From an uncultured Lachnospiraceae bacterium (GTDB lineage: Bacteria > Bacillota > Clostridia > Lachnospirales > Lachnospiraceae): DNA of 25,468 bases. Under the pieces are notes generated by a model. The model had not been told where the DNA came from. It did not search any database and saw only the letters and a program-made list of their open reading frames with translations. The stretch covers positions 1 to 25,468 of the forward strand of contig CAKRWT010000034.1 in assembly GCA_934418125.1 (NCBI GenBank), in the 5' to 3' direction. Shown here piece after piece: positions 1 to 7,358 of the stretch (position 1 is the stretch's first letter; each line of letters starts with the position of its first letter). A program made the position numbers and the translations under genes.

Positions 1-177
1 CCCTGCCCCGCAAAGGAGCATGACTGCCAGTACACTGTAGAAGACCGGCAGATTGGCATGGGCGGAAGGATGACAGATTCCTGCCACCAGAATAAACAGG
101 GTAAAGACCATAATGCCGATTCCCCCTGCCAGAACAATTCCTCTTTCTCTTACCTGAAATGCAATCTTCTCTTCCAT
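1..177 (-). CDS. Membrane protein, C-terminal part cut by window edge
   Basis: The reading frame starts with ATG at 177 and runs off the left edge, giving 59 visible residues. The start MEEKIAFQVRERG is followed by a hydrophobic segment at about residues 13-34 and a second one beginning at about residue 44, so this is an integral membrane protein. It begins 6 bases after the stop of the protease gene, so the two are probably co-transcribed with the TetR-type regulator. I do not recognise the family from this fragment. The reading frame and membrane character are visible; the function is unknown. Confidence 0.6.
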   Translation of the reverse strand, partial: MEEKIAFQVRERGIVLAGGIGIMVFTLFILVAGICHPSAHANLPVFYSVLAVMLLCGAG

Positions 178-183
178 CTGTCG

Positions 184-1017
184 CTACTCATCTCCCACAA
201 CCTCTTTATAGGCTTCTATCATATCCGGAAGGGGCACACTTGCCGTTTCACCCTGACCGGTGCCGCCGGAAATCATTCCTATCAGATGCCCTTTTCCATC
301 AAAGGTGCCTCCGCCAGACATTCCCTCTTTAGCAAAACCGCAGGCATACAGCATATTGCTGTCAAACTCTTCAATGTACCGGCTGGTGTCCACCAGTGTG
401 CCCTCATAGGAAACCAAATCAGACAATTCTTTGTCTGCTCCCACACTAAAAAGACTATCGCCCTCCTGTAAGGTGTCATATATGGTTTCATCCACGGCTG
501 CATAGCACATGGTTTCCAATTCTTCATAAGTAAAATAGTCGTTGTCTATCGCCAGAAATCCCACGTCATACCGGGCAGAACAGCCTAGTTTTGTAGCAGA
601 CGCATAATAGCCATCCGGGAAATAGACAAAACTGCTCTCATCCTTCCAGTAGTCTAGTACATGGGCATTGGTGGCAATCATTATCTGCTGCGGCGTTATG
701 CGGTAAACAATCCCGCTGCCATAAGCATTCCCCATTTCCACCCGGACTACACAGTCCTTTACCAACTCATACGCCTGCTCCCAGTCCGTTTTCTCCAGGG
801 TATCGTTCTGTAACATATCCAGTGCCAGCATGCCCTCGAAAATATCCTGTTCCGTAACTGACTGAATCAGATGGGGCGGTAAGTCCGGCTCCTTTGCCGT
901 TACAGCCAGGGGGCTTTCCCACTGCCAAAGGACGGCGGTCAGGAAAATGACTGCCAAAAACCACCTACGGCTGCCGCTTCTTTTTTGCTTTTCTTTTCTA
1001 TGCCTGTCTCTAACCAT
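184..1017 (-). CDS. Trypsin-like (HtrA-type) serine protease, membrane-anchored or secreted
   Basis: The 277-residue protein has a basic N-terminus and one hydrophobic segment at about residues 19-40 (signal peptide or anchor), so the catalytic part should lie outside the membrane. A chymotrypsin-fold triad is visible: His119 in ATNAHV, Asp151 in RYDVGFLAID and Ser234 in GMSGGGTFD. No PDZ domain follows, so it is shorter than classical HtrA/DegP. Its ATG overlaps the last codons of the TetR-type gene (AGCATGGTTAG), which implies translational coupling. With the membrane protein downstream it may belong to an envelope-stress or surface-processing unit; the substrate is unknown. Family call is strong, role is inferred. 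Confidence 0.85.
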   Translation of the reverse strand: MVRDRHRKEKQKRSGSRRWFLAVIFLTAVLWQWESPLAVTAKEPDLPPHLIQSVTEQDIFEGMLALDMLQNDTLEKTDWEQAYELVKDCVVRVEMGNAYGSGIVYRITPQQIMIATNAHVLDYWKDESSFVYFPDGYYASATKLGCSARYDVGFLAIDNDYFTYEELETMCYAAVDETIYDTLQEGDSLFSVGADKELSDLVSYEGTLVDTSRYIEEFDSNMLYACGFAKEGMSGGGTFDGKGHLIGMISGGTGQGETASVPLPDMIEAYKEVVGDE

Positions 1018-1636
1018 GCTGCACTTCCCCTATTTTCTGAAACAGGGCTCCAAACAGGGAACAGCCCAGGTCTGCCATATAAGTGGCATCATCTTTCATA
1101 CCATTTTGCAGCCAGGTACTGAACAATGCGCTCATGCCTCCTTCACAGTATTTAAAGGCATACAGTTCTTCCTGGTTTCTGGGTTTGTAGAAATCCGTCA
1201 TCTGGGGCAGGAAAATCACATTATTGTGCTGCTCCATTTTCCGCAAAGTTTCCATCGTTTCCCGATGCTGTTTTGCATACTGGAATATCGCCGTAAACAG
1301 TTTCTTCATATCTTTCTGATACTCCTTTTGCTGCACCAGATTCTTAATCTCCGTAAATATCTGCTGACGGATAGAAAATAATACCGCTTCCTTAGAATCG
1401 TAGGTTCTGTAGAAGGAAGAACGGGAAACACCGGCTCTTCCTACAATTTCCGTAATGCTGATATCCAAAAAGGGTTTCTCTTCCATCAGTTGTGCCAGTG
1501 CTTTCTCGATACATTCCCTGGTCAGCTTGTTTGCCTGTGCACCGGAAAGCCGGATGCCCCCTCTGTTCTTCATGATTTCTTCCAATACCGTACTCATACT
1601 AACCTCATTCCTGCGCATATTTTTGCGCATATCCAT
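1010..1636 (-). CDS. TetR/AcrR family transcriptional regulator
   Basis: The N-terminal helix-turn-helix is clear: ISITEIVGRAGVSRSSFYRTY followed by DSKEAVL, the TetR_N signature. The rest is an all-helical ligand or dimer domain. The frame extends upstream to a TTG at 1678, but ATG at 1636 has a purine-rich AGAGGG upstream, and a second candidate ATG at 1597 has GAGG 5 bases away, giving a 195-residue protein closer to the family norm. I chose 1636 with modest certainty. It is divergent from the phospholipase D-like gene across about 110 bp and overlaps the protease gene downstream, so it probably controls one or both. The ligand is unknown. Confidence 0.82.
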   Translation of the reverse strand: MDMRKNMRRNEVSMSTVLEEIMKNRGGIRLSGAQANKLTRECIEKALAQLMEEKPFLDISITEIVGRAGVSRSSFYRTYDSKEAVLFSIRQQIFTEIKNLVQQKEYQKDMKKLFTAIFQYAKQHRETMETLRKMEQHNNVIFLPQMTDFYKPRNQEELYAFKYCEGGMSALFSTWLQNGMKDDATYMADLGCSLFGALFQKIGEVQHG

Positions 1637-1702
1637 TTTCTTCTGTCCCTCTCTTCTTACACGCGCTTTGGTTGACAAGCTTTCTCTGTCATGTTACGTT
1701 TA

Positions 1703-1731
1703 TTGCACTGTTACACTTGTGTCACTACAGT
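1703..1731 (+). promoter_or_regulatory. Candidate promoter and TetR-type operator in the divergent region
   Basis: TTGCAC at 1703-1708 and TACAGT at 1726-1731 are 17 bp apart. The spacer (1709-1724) carries an imperfect dyad with half-sites TGTTACAC and TTGTGTCA. A TetR-type repressor commonly binds such a dyad between its own gene and a divergent target. The -35 is weak, so this is a candidate only. Confidence 0.3.
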
Positions 1732-1748
1732 ATCACTGATTCCACAAG

Positions 1749-3236
1749 ATGTCAACCAACTACAAAATGGAGATTACGAAGATTATTATGTCAAAAAAGA
1801 ATGTTATTCCGACCAATAAACCTGCAAAAATACACAAATGGTTTCTCCTTGTGCTTATCCTTCTGTGTTATCTGCTGCTTGCCGTCCTGCCCTACCGCAA
1901 ACAGGGCGGTGTCTCTCCAGAAACCATGGAAACTTTCGAGCTGTCTGACTATTATGGGGACGAAGTCTCTTCTGTCAGAGCTGCTATTCTTACCACCAAT
2001 GAAGAAGCCCTCACGGAACGGCTGCGGCTGATACAGCAGGCTTCCCGGCGGATTGTTTTGTCCACCTTTGACTTCCAGGCAGACAACAGCGGTAAACTGA
2101 TGTTAGCTGCCCTATACGACGCTGCCAGCCGTGGCGTAGAGGTCAATATCCTGATTGACGGCTTTTCCTATCTGGCTCACACCACCAGAGGCATCGATTA
2201 CTTCCTTGCCCTGGGGCAACTGGAGAACGTTACCATTAAAGTCTATAACCCTGCCAGTCTATTACAGCCCCAGAAGAGTATGGCAAGGCTTCATGATAAA
2301 TATCTTATCATTGATGATACTGCCTATATCCTGGGCGGCAGAAATACCTATGATTTCTTTCTGGGGACGGATACGGACTACCTAAACTATGACTGGGATG
2401 TCCTGGTTTATGAAACCGCTTCCACACCAGATGTTTCCCTGAACCAGTTACAGTCTTACTTTTCTGCCCTGTGGGATTCGAAGGACTGTCGGATTTCCTG
2501 TGACAGCACTCCCTTTTTCTTAAAGAAAAAGGTCACTGCCGCCACCCAGATACTCATAAACCTTCATACAGAAGCCCTGCAGTCCCACCCGGACTGGTTT
2601 ACTCCCATCGATTATGAAGCCATGACCGTACCGGTAAACCATATAAGCCTGTTGTCCAACCCGACGGAAACCTCTGTGAAGGAGCCGGTTCTTTTCTATC
2701 AGATGACAGAGCTGATGCTACAGTCCGGAGAAGCCGTTACCTTCCATACCCCTTATATTCTCTGTAATGACTATATGATGGAGCGGTTACAGCTTCTCTG
2801 TGATGGGAACCACTCCGTTACCATGATGACAAACTCCGTGGCAAATAACGGCAATCCTTTCGGTTCTGCTGATTACAGTATCCACCGTCAGGAGCTGTTA
2901 GACACCGGGCTGTCCATCCTGGAATATGACAATGGTGTATCTTACCATGGGAAATGCTTTACCATCGGCAACCGGCTGACCGGTATTGGTTCTTTTAACT
3001 GGGATATGCGGAGTGCCTACCTGGATACCGAGCTGATGTTAGTCATTGACAGTGAACCGTTAAATGCCCTCATGCAGGCGAGCATGGCGCAATACGAAGC
3101 CGATTCCCTGATAGTATGCCCGGATGGCACCTATTCCTTACAGGAAGGGCAGACCCCACAGTCTCTTACTCCATCAAAAAACCTGCTTCTGAAACTGGTT
3201 CGTCCCTTAAGCAGGTTTGTACGTTATCTGATGTAA
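1749..3236 (+). CDS. Membrane-anchored phospholipase D / cardiolipin synthase-like protein
   Basis: The 495-residue protein has a basic N-terminus and one membrane segment at about residues 31-49, then two PLD halves. The first HKD motif is complete: H182-x-K184-x4-D189 in RLHDKYLIID, followed by GGRNTYDFF. The second has H400 and K402 in YHGKCFTIG and the later GSFNWDMRS, but Gly407 sits where Asp is expected. It would act on phospholipid head groups or a related phosphodiester at the membrane outer face. Start is uncertain: no good ribosome site precedes 1749, and ATG at 1788 is an alternative. It lacks the two-helix N-terminus of typical cardiolipin synthases, so a PLD-like hydrolase is as likely as a synthase. 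Confidence 0.8.
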   Translation: MSTNYKMEITKIIMSKKNVIPTNKPAKIHKWFLLVLILLCYLLLAVLPYRKQGGVSPETMETFELSDYYGDEVSSVRAAILTTNEEALTERLRLIQQASRRIVLSTFDFQADNSGKLMLAALYDAASRGVEVNILIDGFSYLAHTTRGIDYFLALGQLENVTIKVYNPASLLQPQKSMARLHDKYLIIDDTAYILGGRNTYDFFLGTDTDYLNYDWDVLVYETASTPDVSLNQLQSYFSALWDSKDCRISCDSTPFFLKKKVTAATQILINLHTEALQSHPDWFTPIDYEAMTVPVNHISLLSNPTETSVKEPVLFYQMTELMLQSGEAVTFHTPYILCNDYMMERLQLLCDGNHSVTMMTNSVANNGNPFGSADYSIHRQELLDTGLSILEYDNGVSYHGKCFTIGNRLTGIGSFNWDMRSAYLDTELMLVIDSEPLNALMQASMAQYEADSLIVCPDGTYSLQEGQTPQSLTPSKNLLLKLVRPLSRFVRYLM

Positions 3237-3303
3237 TCTTCATAATCTTTGCGCAGAAAGTCGATTTTCTTTTCCGGATAGGTAACCCAGAAACCTTGGC
3301 ATT

Positions 3304-3332
3304 AAAAAAAGACCTTATACAAGGTCTTTTTT
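3304..3332. terminator. Bidirectional intrinsic terminator between PLD gene and rnpB
   Basis: The stem AAAAAAGACCTT (3305-3316) and AAGGTCTTTTTT (3321-3332) encloses the loop ATAC. It is flanked by an A-run on one side and a T-run on the other, so it can stop transcription from the PLD-like gene (plus strand) and from rnpB (minus strand). The rnpB 3' end lies 5 bases away. Confidence 0.88.
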
Positions 3333-3336
3333 CAAA

Positions 3337-3700
3337 TGCCAAGCAAAACGATAAGCCGGGTTATGTCGTGAATAATCATCTATCTAGAATTACTGTTACC
3401 AGTAATTTCAAGCGACCCACCTGAAAGCAGATCGGGCAAATCTGTTGCTTTCTTTTTGGTCTTGCTTCGGATGGGGTTTACACAGCCCATGCTGTTACCA
3501 GCACAGCGGTAGTCTCTTACACTGCCATTCCACCCTTACCATAATCCGGCTTACGCCAGCCATGGCGGTTTCTTTTCTATTGCACTAGCCTTGGAGTCAC
3601 CTCCACCGGACGTTATCCGGCATCCTGCCCTGTGAAGCCCGGACTTTCCTCACCTGTACCCTTTCGTCTGTACAGCCGCGATTATTTATCTTACTTGGCA
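3337..3700 (-). ncRNA. rnpB: RNase P RNA
   Basis: The catalytic RNA of ribonuclease P, which removes 5' leaders from pre-tRNAs. Universal landmarks are present on the minus strand: GAGGAAAGTCCGGGCT (about 3640-3655), GGTAAGGGTGGAA, CAGTGTAAGAGACTACCGC, and near the 3' end TAGATAGATGATTATT followed by ACATAACCCGGCTTATCG. The ends are set by helix P1: TGCCAAG at the 5' end (3694-3700) pairs with CTTGGCA at the 3' end (3337-3343). This gives 364 nt, normal for the family. A strong promoter ends 7 bases upstream and a terminator follows at once. Confidence 0.96.
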
Positions 3701-3706
3701 TTTCTA

Positions 3707-3735
3707 TATATACCATAAAATCTTCTATACGTCAA
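3707..3735 (-). promoter_or_regulatory. rnpB promoter
   Basis: On the minus strand, TTGACG (3730-3735) and TATATA (3707-3712) are separated by exactly 17 bp. This predicts initiation at about 3700, which matches the 5' end derived from the P1 helix. The -35 box lies inside the last codons of the upstream kinase gene. Confidence 0.85.
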
Positions 3736-5380
3736 AGCAGCTTCCGCCTACAAACTCTCTGCACAGAGAATTATTCGGCAGTGCCTCACTGCTGACCCCC
3801 AGGAAATACTCCAGGAATTTCAGAAGCCGTTTGGCTTCGTGATATTCCGGCTCCCCTTTCTTAATACCGAACAGCAATGGTTCTGCATACTGTTTAATCA
3901 CTGCCAGTTCATATATCATGGCAGAATTAAACATGGCATCCGCTTCCTCCTGAAATGGGAAAATATACTTTTCCTCTCCTCTTCTGACAGAAGGCCACAT
4001 GGCAATGGTCTTGCTGGCAGAAGAACCTCTTGTTTTGGCATCCCTTACCATTCGCCGGAGCAATCGGTTATCCGTTGTCGGAATCCGGTTATGCTCATCT
4101 ACATTCAGGGTGGTCAGTGCACTGATGTAGATTTTATATTTACTTTCTGCCGGAAGGGAATAAGACATCTTCTCATTCAATCCATGGATACCCTCAATTA
4201 CCAGGACATCTTCCTCTTCCAACGTGGTTATTTTGCCGGTGTATTCCCGTTTTCCGGTTTTAAAATTAAAGGTCGGAAGCTGCACGCTCTTTCCTGCTAA
4301 CAGTTCGCTCATATCTTTATTAAACTGCTCCACATCCAACGCTTCCAGGCATTCATAATCCGGATTGCCATCTTCATCAATCGGGGTTTTATCATGGTTT
4401 ACATAATAATTATCCAAAGCAATCGGATGCGGCTTCAGACCATAAGTACGAAGCTGTATGGATAATCGGTGGGAAAAGGTTGTCTTACCAGAGGAAGATG
4501 GTCCTGCTATCATGACAAACTTCACGCCACCACGTCTGGCAATGTCTCTGGCAATCTCTCCGATTCTTCTCTCCTGTAACGCTTCCTGCACCAGAATCAA
4601 ATCCTCAATATTTCCCTGACATATCTGGTTATTCAGTTCGCCAACCGTATCGATGCCCATTTCCTTGCCCCATTCACAGGTCTGCATCAATGTCTGGAAC
4701 AGTTTCTTACGCGGTACGAAGGTTCCCAGCTGTTCCGGTGTTTCCTGCTCCGGCAATAACAAAATCAAGCCCTCTTCATAAGGGAATAAATCATAATGTT
4801 TCACATAGCCGGTACTTGGCATCATATAGCCATAATAATAGTCATAATAGTCCCCCAGACAATATACATTAATGCTGGAGCTTCTCCGGTAGGTAAACAG
4901 AGACACCTTATCTTTCATTCCCAGGCTGTCAAAAAGTGCGATAGCTTCGTCTGCCGGATAAGCTTTTTTGGTTACCATCATATCCATATCCACCAGCTGT
5001 GCCATACGCTCTTTAATCCGTGCGATTGTCTTCTCATCTAATTTCAGTCCATTCTTAAAGCTGCAATAATAGCCGGGGCCAATGGTAAACTCCACCTTCA
5101 CATTAACTGCAGCCTCCATACCTGCCACATCCTTGATGGCTTTCATCATCAGCATGATGGCAGACCGTACATATGTCTTGTGTCCTATGGCATCACGGTA
5201 TGTAATAAAATCCAGTTCACAGTCTCTGTCGACCCGCTTCATCAACTCCCGTATTTTACCATTTACCAACACCAGTGCTATTCTGCTGTCGTACCGGTCC
5301 TGATATTCCTGGGCGATAATCTCATATTTGATGCCTTCCTCATATAACTTCTCTTCTCCGCCAATCCTGATAGTAACCAT
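3725..5380 (-). CDS. TGS-domain nucleoside (uridine) kinase-like protein
   Basis: A 551-residue protein with a fused layout. The N-terminus (about 1-60) resembles a TGS/ubiquitin-like domain, and about 60-230 resembles the threonyl-tRNA synthetase editing-region fold. The C-terminal half is a P-loop kinase of the phosphoribulokinase/uridine kinase family, with Walker A GPSSSGKTT (about 293-301), the LDNYYVNH substrate segment and VIEGIHGLN. It would phosphorylate a nucleoside, probably uridine or cytidine, but substrate is not shown by sequence. ATG at 5380 is chosen over the upstream GTG at 5386 because AAGGAGG lies 8 bases before it. It is the last gene of the dgt-dnaG-rpoD-trmK run, 43 bp after trmK. 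Confidence 0.85.
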   Translation of the reverse strand: MVTIRIGGEEKLYEEGIKYEIIAQEYQDRYDSRIALVLVNGKIRELMKRVDRDCELDFITYRDAIGHKTYVRSAIMLMMKAIKDVAGMEAAVNVKVEFTIGPGYYCSFKNGLKLDEKTIARIKERMAQLVDMDMMVTKKAYPADEAIALFDSLGMKDKVSLFTYRRSSSINVYCLGDYYDYYYGYMMPSTGYVKHYDLFPYEEGLILLLPEQETPEQLGTFVPRKKLFQTLMQTCEWGKEMGIDTVGELNNQICQGNIEDLILVQEALQERRIGEIARDIARRGGVKFVMIAGPSSSGKTTFSHRLSIQLRTYGLKPHPIALDNYYVNHDKTPIDEDGNPDYECLEALDVEQFNKDMSELLAGKSVQLPTFNFKTGKREYTGKITTLEEEDVLVIEGIHGLNEKMSYSLPAESKYKIYISALTTLNVDEHNRIPTTDNRLLRRMVRDAKTRGSSASKTIAMWPSVRRGEEKYIFPFQEEADAMFNSAMIYELAVIKQYAEPLLFGIKKGEPEYHEAKRLLKFLEYFLGVSSEALPNNSLCREFVGGSCFDV

Positions 5381-5423
5381 AACCACGCCCTCCTTATGAT
5401 TGATATAAGCGAAATCGCCTTTC

Positions 5424-6149
5424 TCATATGCGATTTGATTGAATCATGTTTCTCGCTGTCTGACATTCTTCTAACATCTGACTGACCTCCTGGTATCTTT
5501 GCTTTCTACCCGGCTCCTCCAGACCTCTTTCCATAAGCTGTTTTAGTATTTCCCGATATACTCGTTCTTCTTTTTGCAAGTATGTCCATAATACCGGTGA
5601 CTTCTTTTCCAACAATACCGGTCCATACCGGAAAGCCAACACCCCTGGTTCCTTTTCCATCCCCTGCGCTTTCACTACCCGCATGATGGGATAGAATTTA
5701 CCATCTTCCTCTATCATATTCTCCTGTACAATGGCATATCCGCTCTGGAACAGAAACCGGCGGAATTCCTCCAGCTCCGACTGGGGCTGTAAAACCAGTT
5801 CCCGGAAGGAATCTGTTTTCTCCTTCTCCGCTGACAGAATCCGCATCATCAGCTTACCACCCATACCGGCACAGATTAACGTATCTGCCTCTCCGATATT
5901 ATACTTATGTAAACCATCTGACAGTCTGGTCTGTATCACACCCTGTAGCTTACGCTCTGTCACATGTTCCATTGCGGCTCCCAGAGGACCGCTTCTTACA
6001 TCCATCGCCAGTACACTGGAACTAATGCCCTGCTCCACTAAGTAAATAGATACAAATCCATGGTCACATCCCACGTCACAGACACGGTTTCCTTTTGTTA
6101 CCATATCTGCCACAGCCTGTAACCGTTTCGATAATACAACAGGTTTCAT
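5424..6149 (-). CDS. trmK: tRNA (adenine22-N1)-methyltransferase TrmK
   Basis: A 241-residue class I SAM-dependent methyltransferase. Motif I is VCDVGCDHGF (residues 23-32), with ISSSVLAMDV supplying the acidic end of strand 2, and GEADTLICAGMGGKLM the typical TrmK catalytic-region motif. The family methylates N1 of A22 in the tRNA D-arm. In Bacillus the homologue (yqfN) also lies just downstream of sigA. Its ATG overlaps the rpoD stop as TAATG, so the two are translationally coupled. Length fits the family. Confidence 0.92.
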   Translation of the reverse strand: MKPVVLSKRLQAVADMVTKGNRVCDVGCDHGFVSIYLVEQGISSSVLAMDVRSGPLGAAMEHVTERKLQGVIQTRLSDGLHKYNIGEADTLICAGMGGKLMMRILSAEKEKTDSFRELVLQPQSELEEFRRFLFQSGYAIVQENMIEEDGKFYPIMRVVKAQGMEKEPGVLAFRYGPVLLEKKSPVLWTYLQKEERVYREILKQLMERGLEEPGRKQRYQEVSQMLEECQTARNMIQSNRI

Positions 6150-7261
6150 TAGTCCAGATAATCCTTTAATTTACGGCTTCTGCTTGGATGACGCAGTTTC
6201 CGCAGTGCCTTGGCTTCAATCTGACGGATACGTTCACGGGTTACATTGAATTCCTTACCAACCTCTTCCAGCGTTCTGGCACGTCCGTCATCCAGACCGA
6301 AACGCAATCTGAGCACTTTCTGCTCTCTCTCGGTCAGGGTTCCCAGCACCTCTACCAGCTGTTCTTTTAATAAAGTAAAAGCAGCTGCATCGGCAGGCAC
6401 CGGTACGTTATCATCCTGGATAAAGTCTCCAAGGTGGCTGTCCTCCTCCTCACCGATAGGAGTCTCTAAGGAAACCGGTTCCTGGGAAATCTTCAGGATT
6501 TCCCTGACACGCTCTACCGGCATATTCATCTCTGCTGCAATTTCCTCCGGCGTAGGTTCACGTCCTAACTCCTGTAATAACTGTCTGCTCACACGGATAA
6601 GCTTATTGATGGTTTCCACCATGTGCACCGGAATACGGATGGTTCTTGCCTGGTCGGCAATGGCTCTTGTAATCGCCTGACGAATCCACCAGGTTGCATA
6701 GGTGGAGAATTTATATCCTTTCCGGTAATCAAACTTCTCTACCGCTTTAATCAGACCTAAATTTCCTTCCTGAATCAAATCCAAAAACAGCATGCCACGT
6801 CCCACGTAACGCTTCGCAATGCTGACTACCAGACGTAAGTTTGCCTCTGCCAGACGCTTCTTAGCCTCCTGGTCGCCCATCTCCATCTTCTTCGCCAGTT
6901 CAATTTCTTCCTCTGCGCTCAGAAGCGGTACTTTACCGATTTCCTTCAGATACATTCTGACCGGATCCTCGATACTGATACCATCCGGGACAGACAGGTC
7001 GATGTTCTCCACATCTACCTCGTCTTCTTCACTTAAAATGATTTCTTCATCATCCACATCATCGTCCTCGGTGATACGGAGCACATCGATATTGCTCTGC
7101 TCCAGCATCTCCAGGATTTTATCAAACTGTTCCTCCTCTAAAGAAAACTCAGCAAAGAAATCACTGATTTCCTGATACTCTAATACATTCTTTTTCTTCT
7201 TCGCAATCGCCAAGAGCTCTTTTAACCGCTCTTCAAACTTTGCACGTACATTTTCGTCCAT
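6149..7261 (-). CDS. rpoD: Primary sigma factor RpoD/SigA
   Basis: The housekeeping sigma factor, about 370 residues. Region 1.1 is followed by an acidic stretch ([10 protein letters not shown]...), region 1.2 ([15 protein letters not shown]), regions 2.1-2.4 including [19 protein letters not shown] and [17 protein letters not shown], region 3, and region 4.2 helix-turn-helix [18 protein letters not shown]. Start: the frame opens at ATG 7273, but there AGGAAGG abuts the codon. ATG at 7261 has GGATGG at an ideal 8-base distance, so I prefer 7261; 7273 adds four residues. It follows dnaG by about 100 bp and overlaps trmK. Confidence 0.96.
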   Translation of the reverse strand: MDENVRAKFEERLKELLAIAKKKKNVLEYQEISDFFAEFSLEEEQFDKILEMLEQSNIDVLRITEDDDVDDEEIILSEEDEVDVENIDLSVPDGISIEDPVRMYLKEIGKVPLLSAEEEIELAKKMEMGDQEAKKRLAEANLRLVVSIAKRYVGRGMLFLDLIQEGNLGLIKAVEKFDYRKGYKFSTYATWWIRQAITRAIADQARTIRIPVHMVETINKLIRVSRQLLQELGREPTPEEIAAEMNMPVERVREILKISQEPVSLETPIGEEEDSHLGDFIQDDNVPVPADAAAFTLLKEQLVEVLGTLTEREQKVLRLRFGLDDGRARTLEEVGKEFNVTRERIRQIEAKALRKLRHPSRSRKLKDYLD

Positions 7262-7345
7262 TACTTGGTCCATCCTTCCTATGTTTCAAGTTCTATCCAT
7301 ATCTGCCCTGCAGGTATGTGCCGCGTTCTTATTGTTTTCGCGAAC

Positions 7346-7351
7346 ATTATA
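7346..7351 (-). promoter_or_regulatory. Possible -10 element before rpoD
   Basis: A perfect TATAAT on the minus strand lies just after the dnaG stop codon, about 85 bases before rpoD. No matching -35 is seen 16-18 bp upstream and there is no TG extension. It could be a weak internal promoter giving extra sigma factor, as is known for rpoD in several bacteria, but this is only a candidate. Confidence 0.3.
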
Positions 7352-7358
7352 CCCCGCA

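Noticed and set aside
5412..5436. AAATCGC/GCGATTT inverted repeat at the trmK end as terminator
   Set aside because: No T-run, and it straddles the trmK stop codon ahead of a gene that seems co-transcribed.
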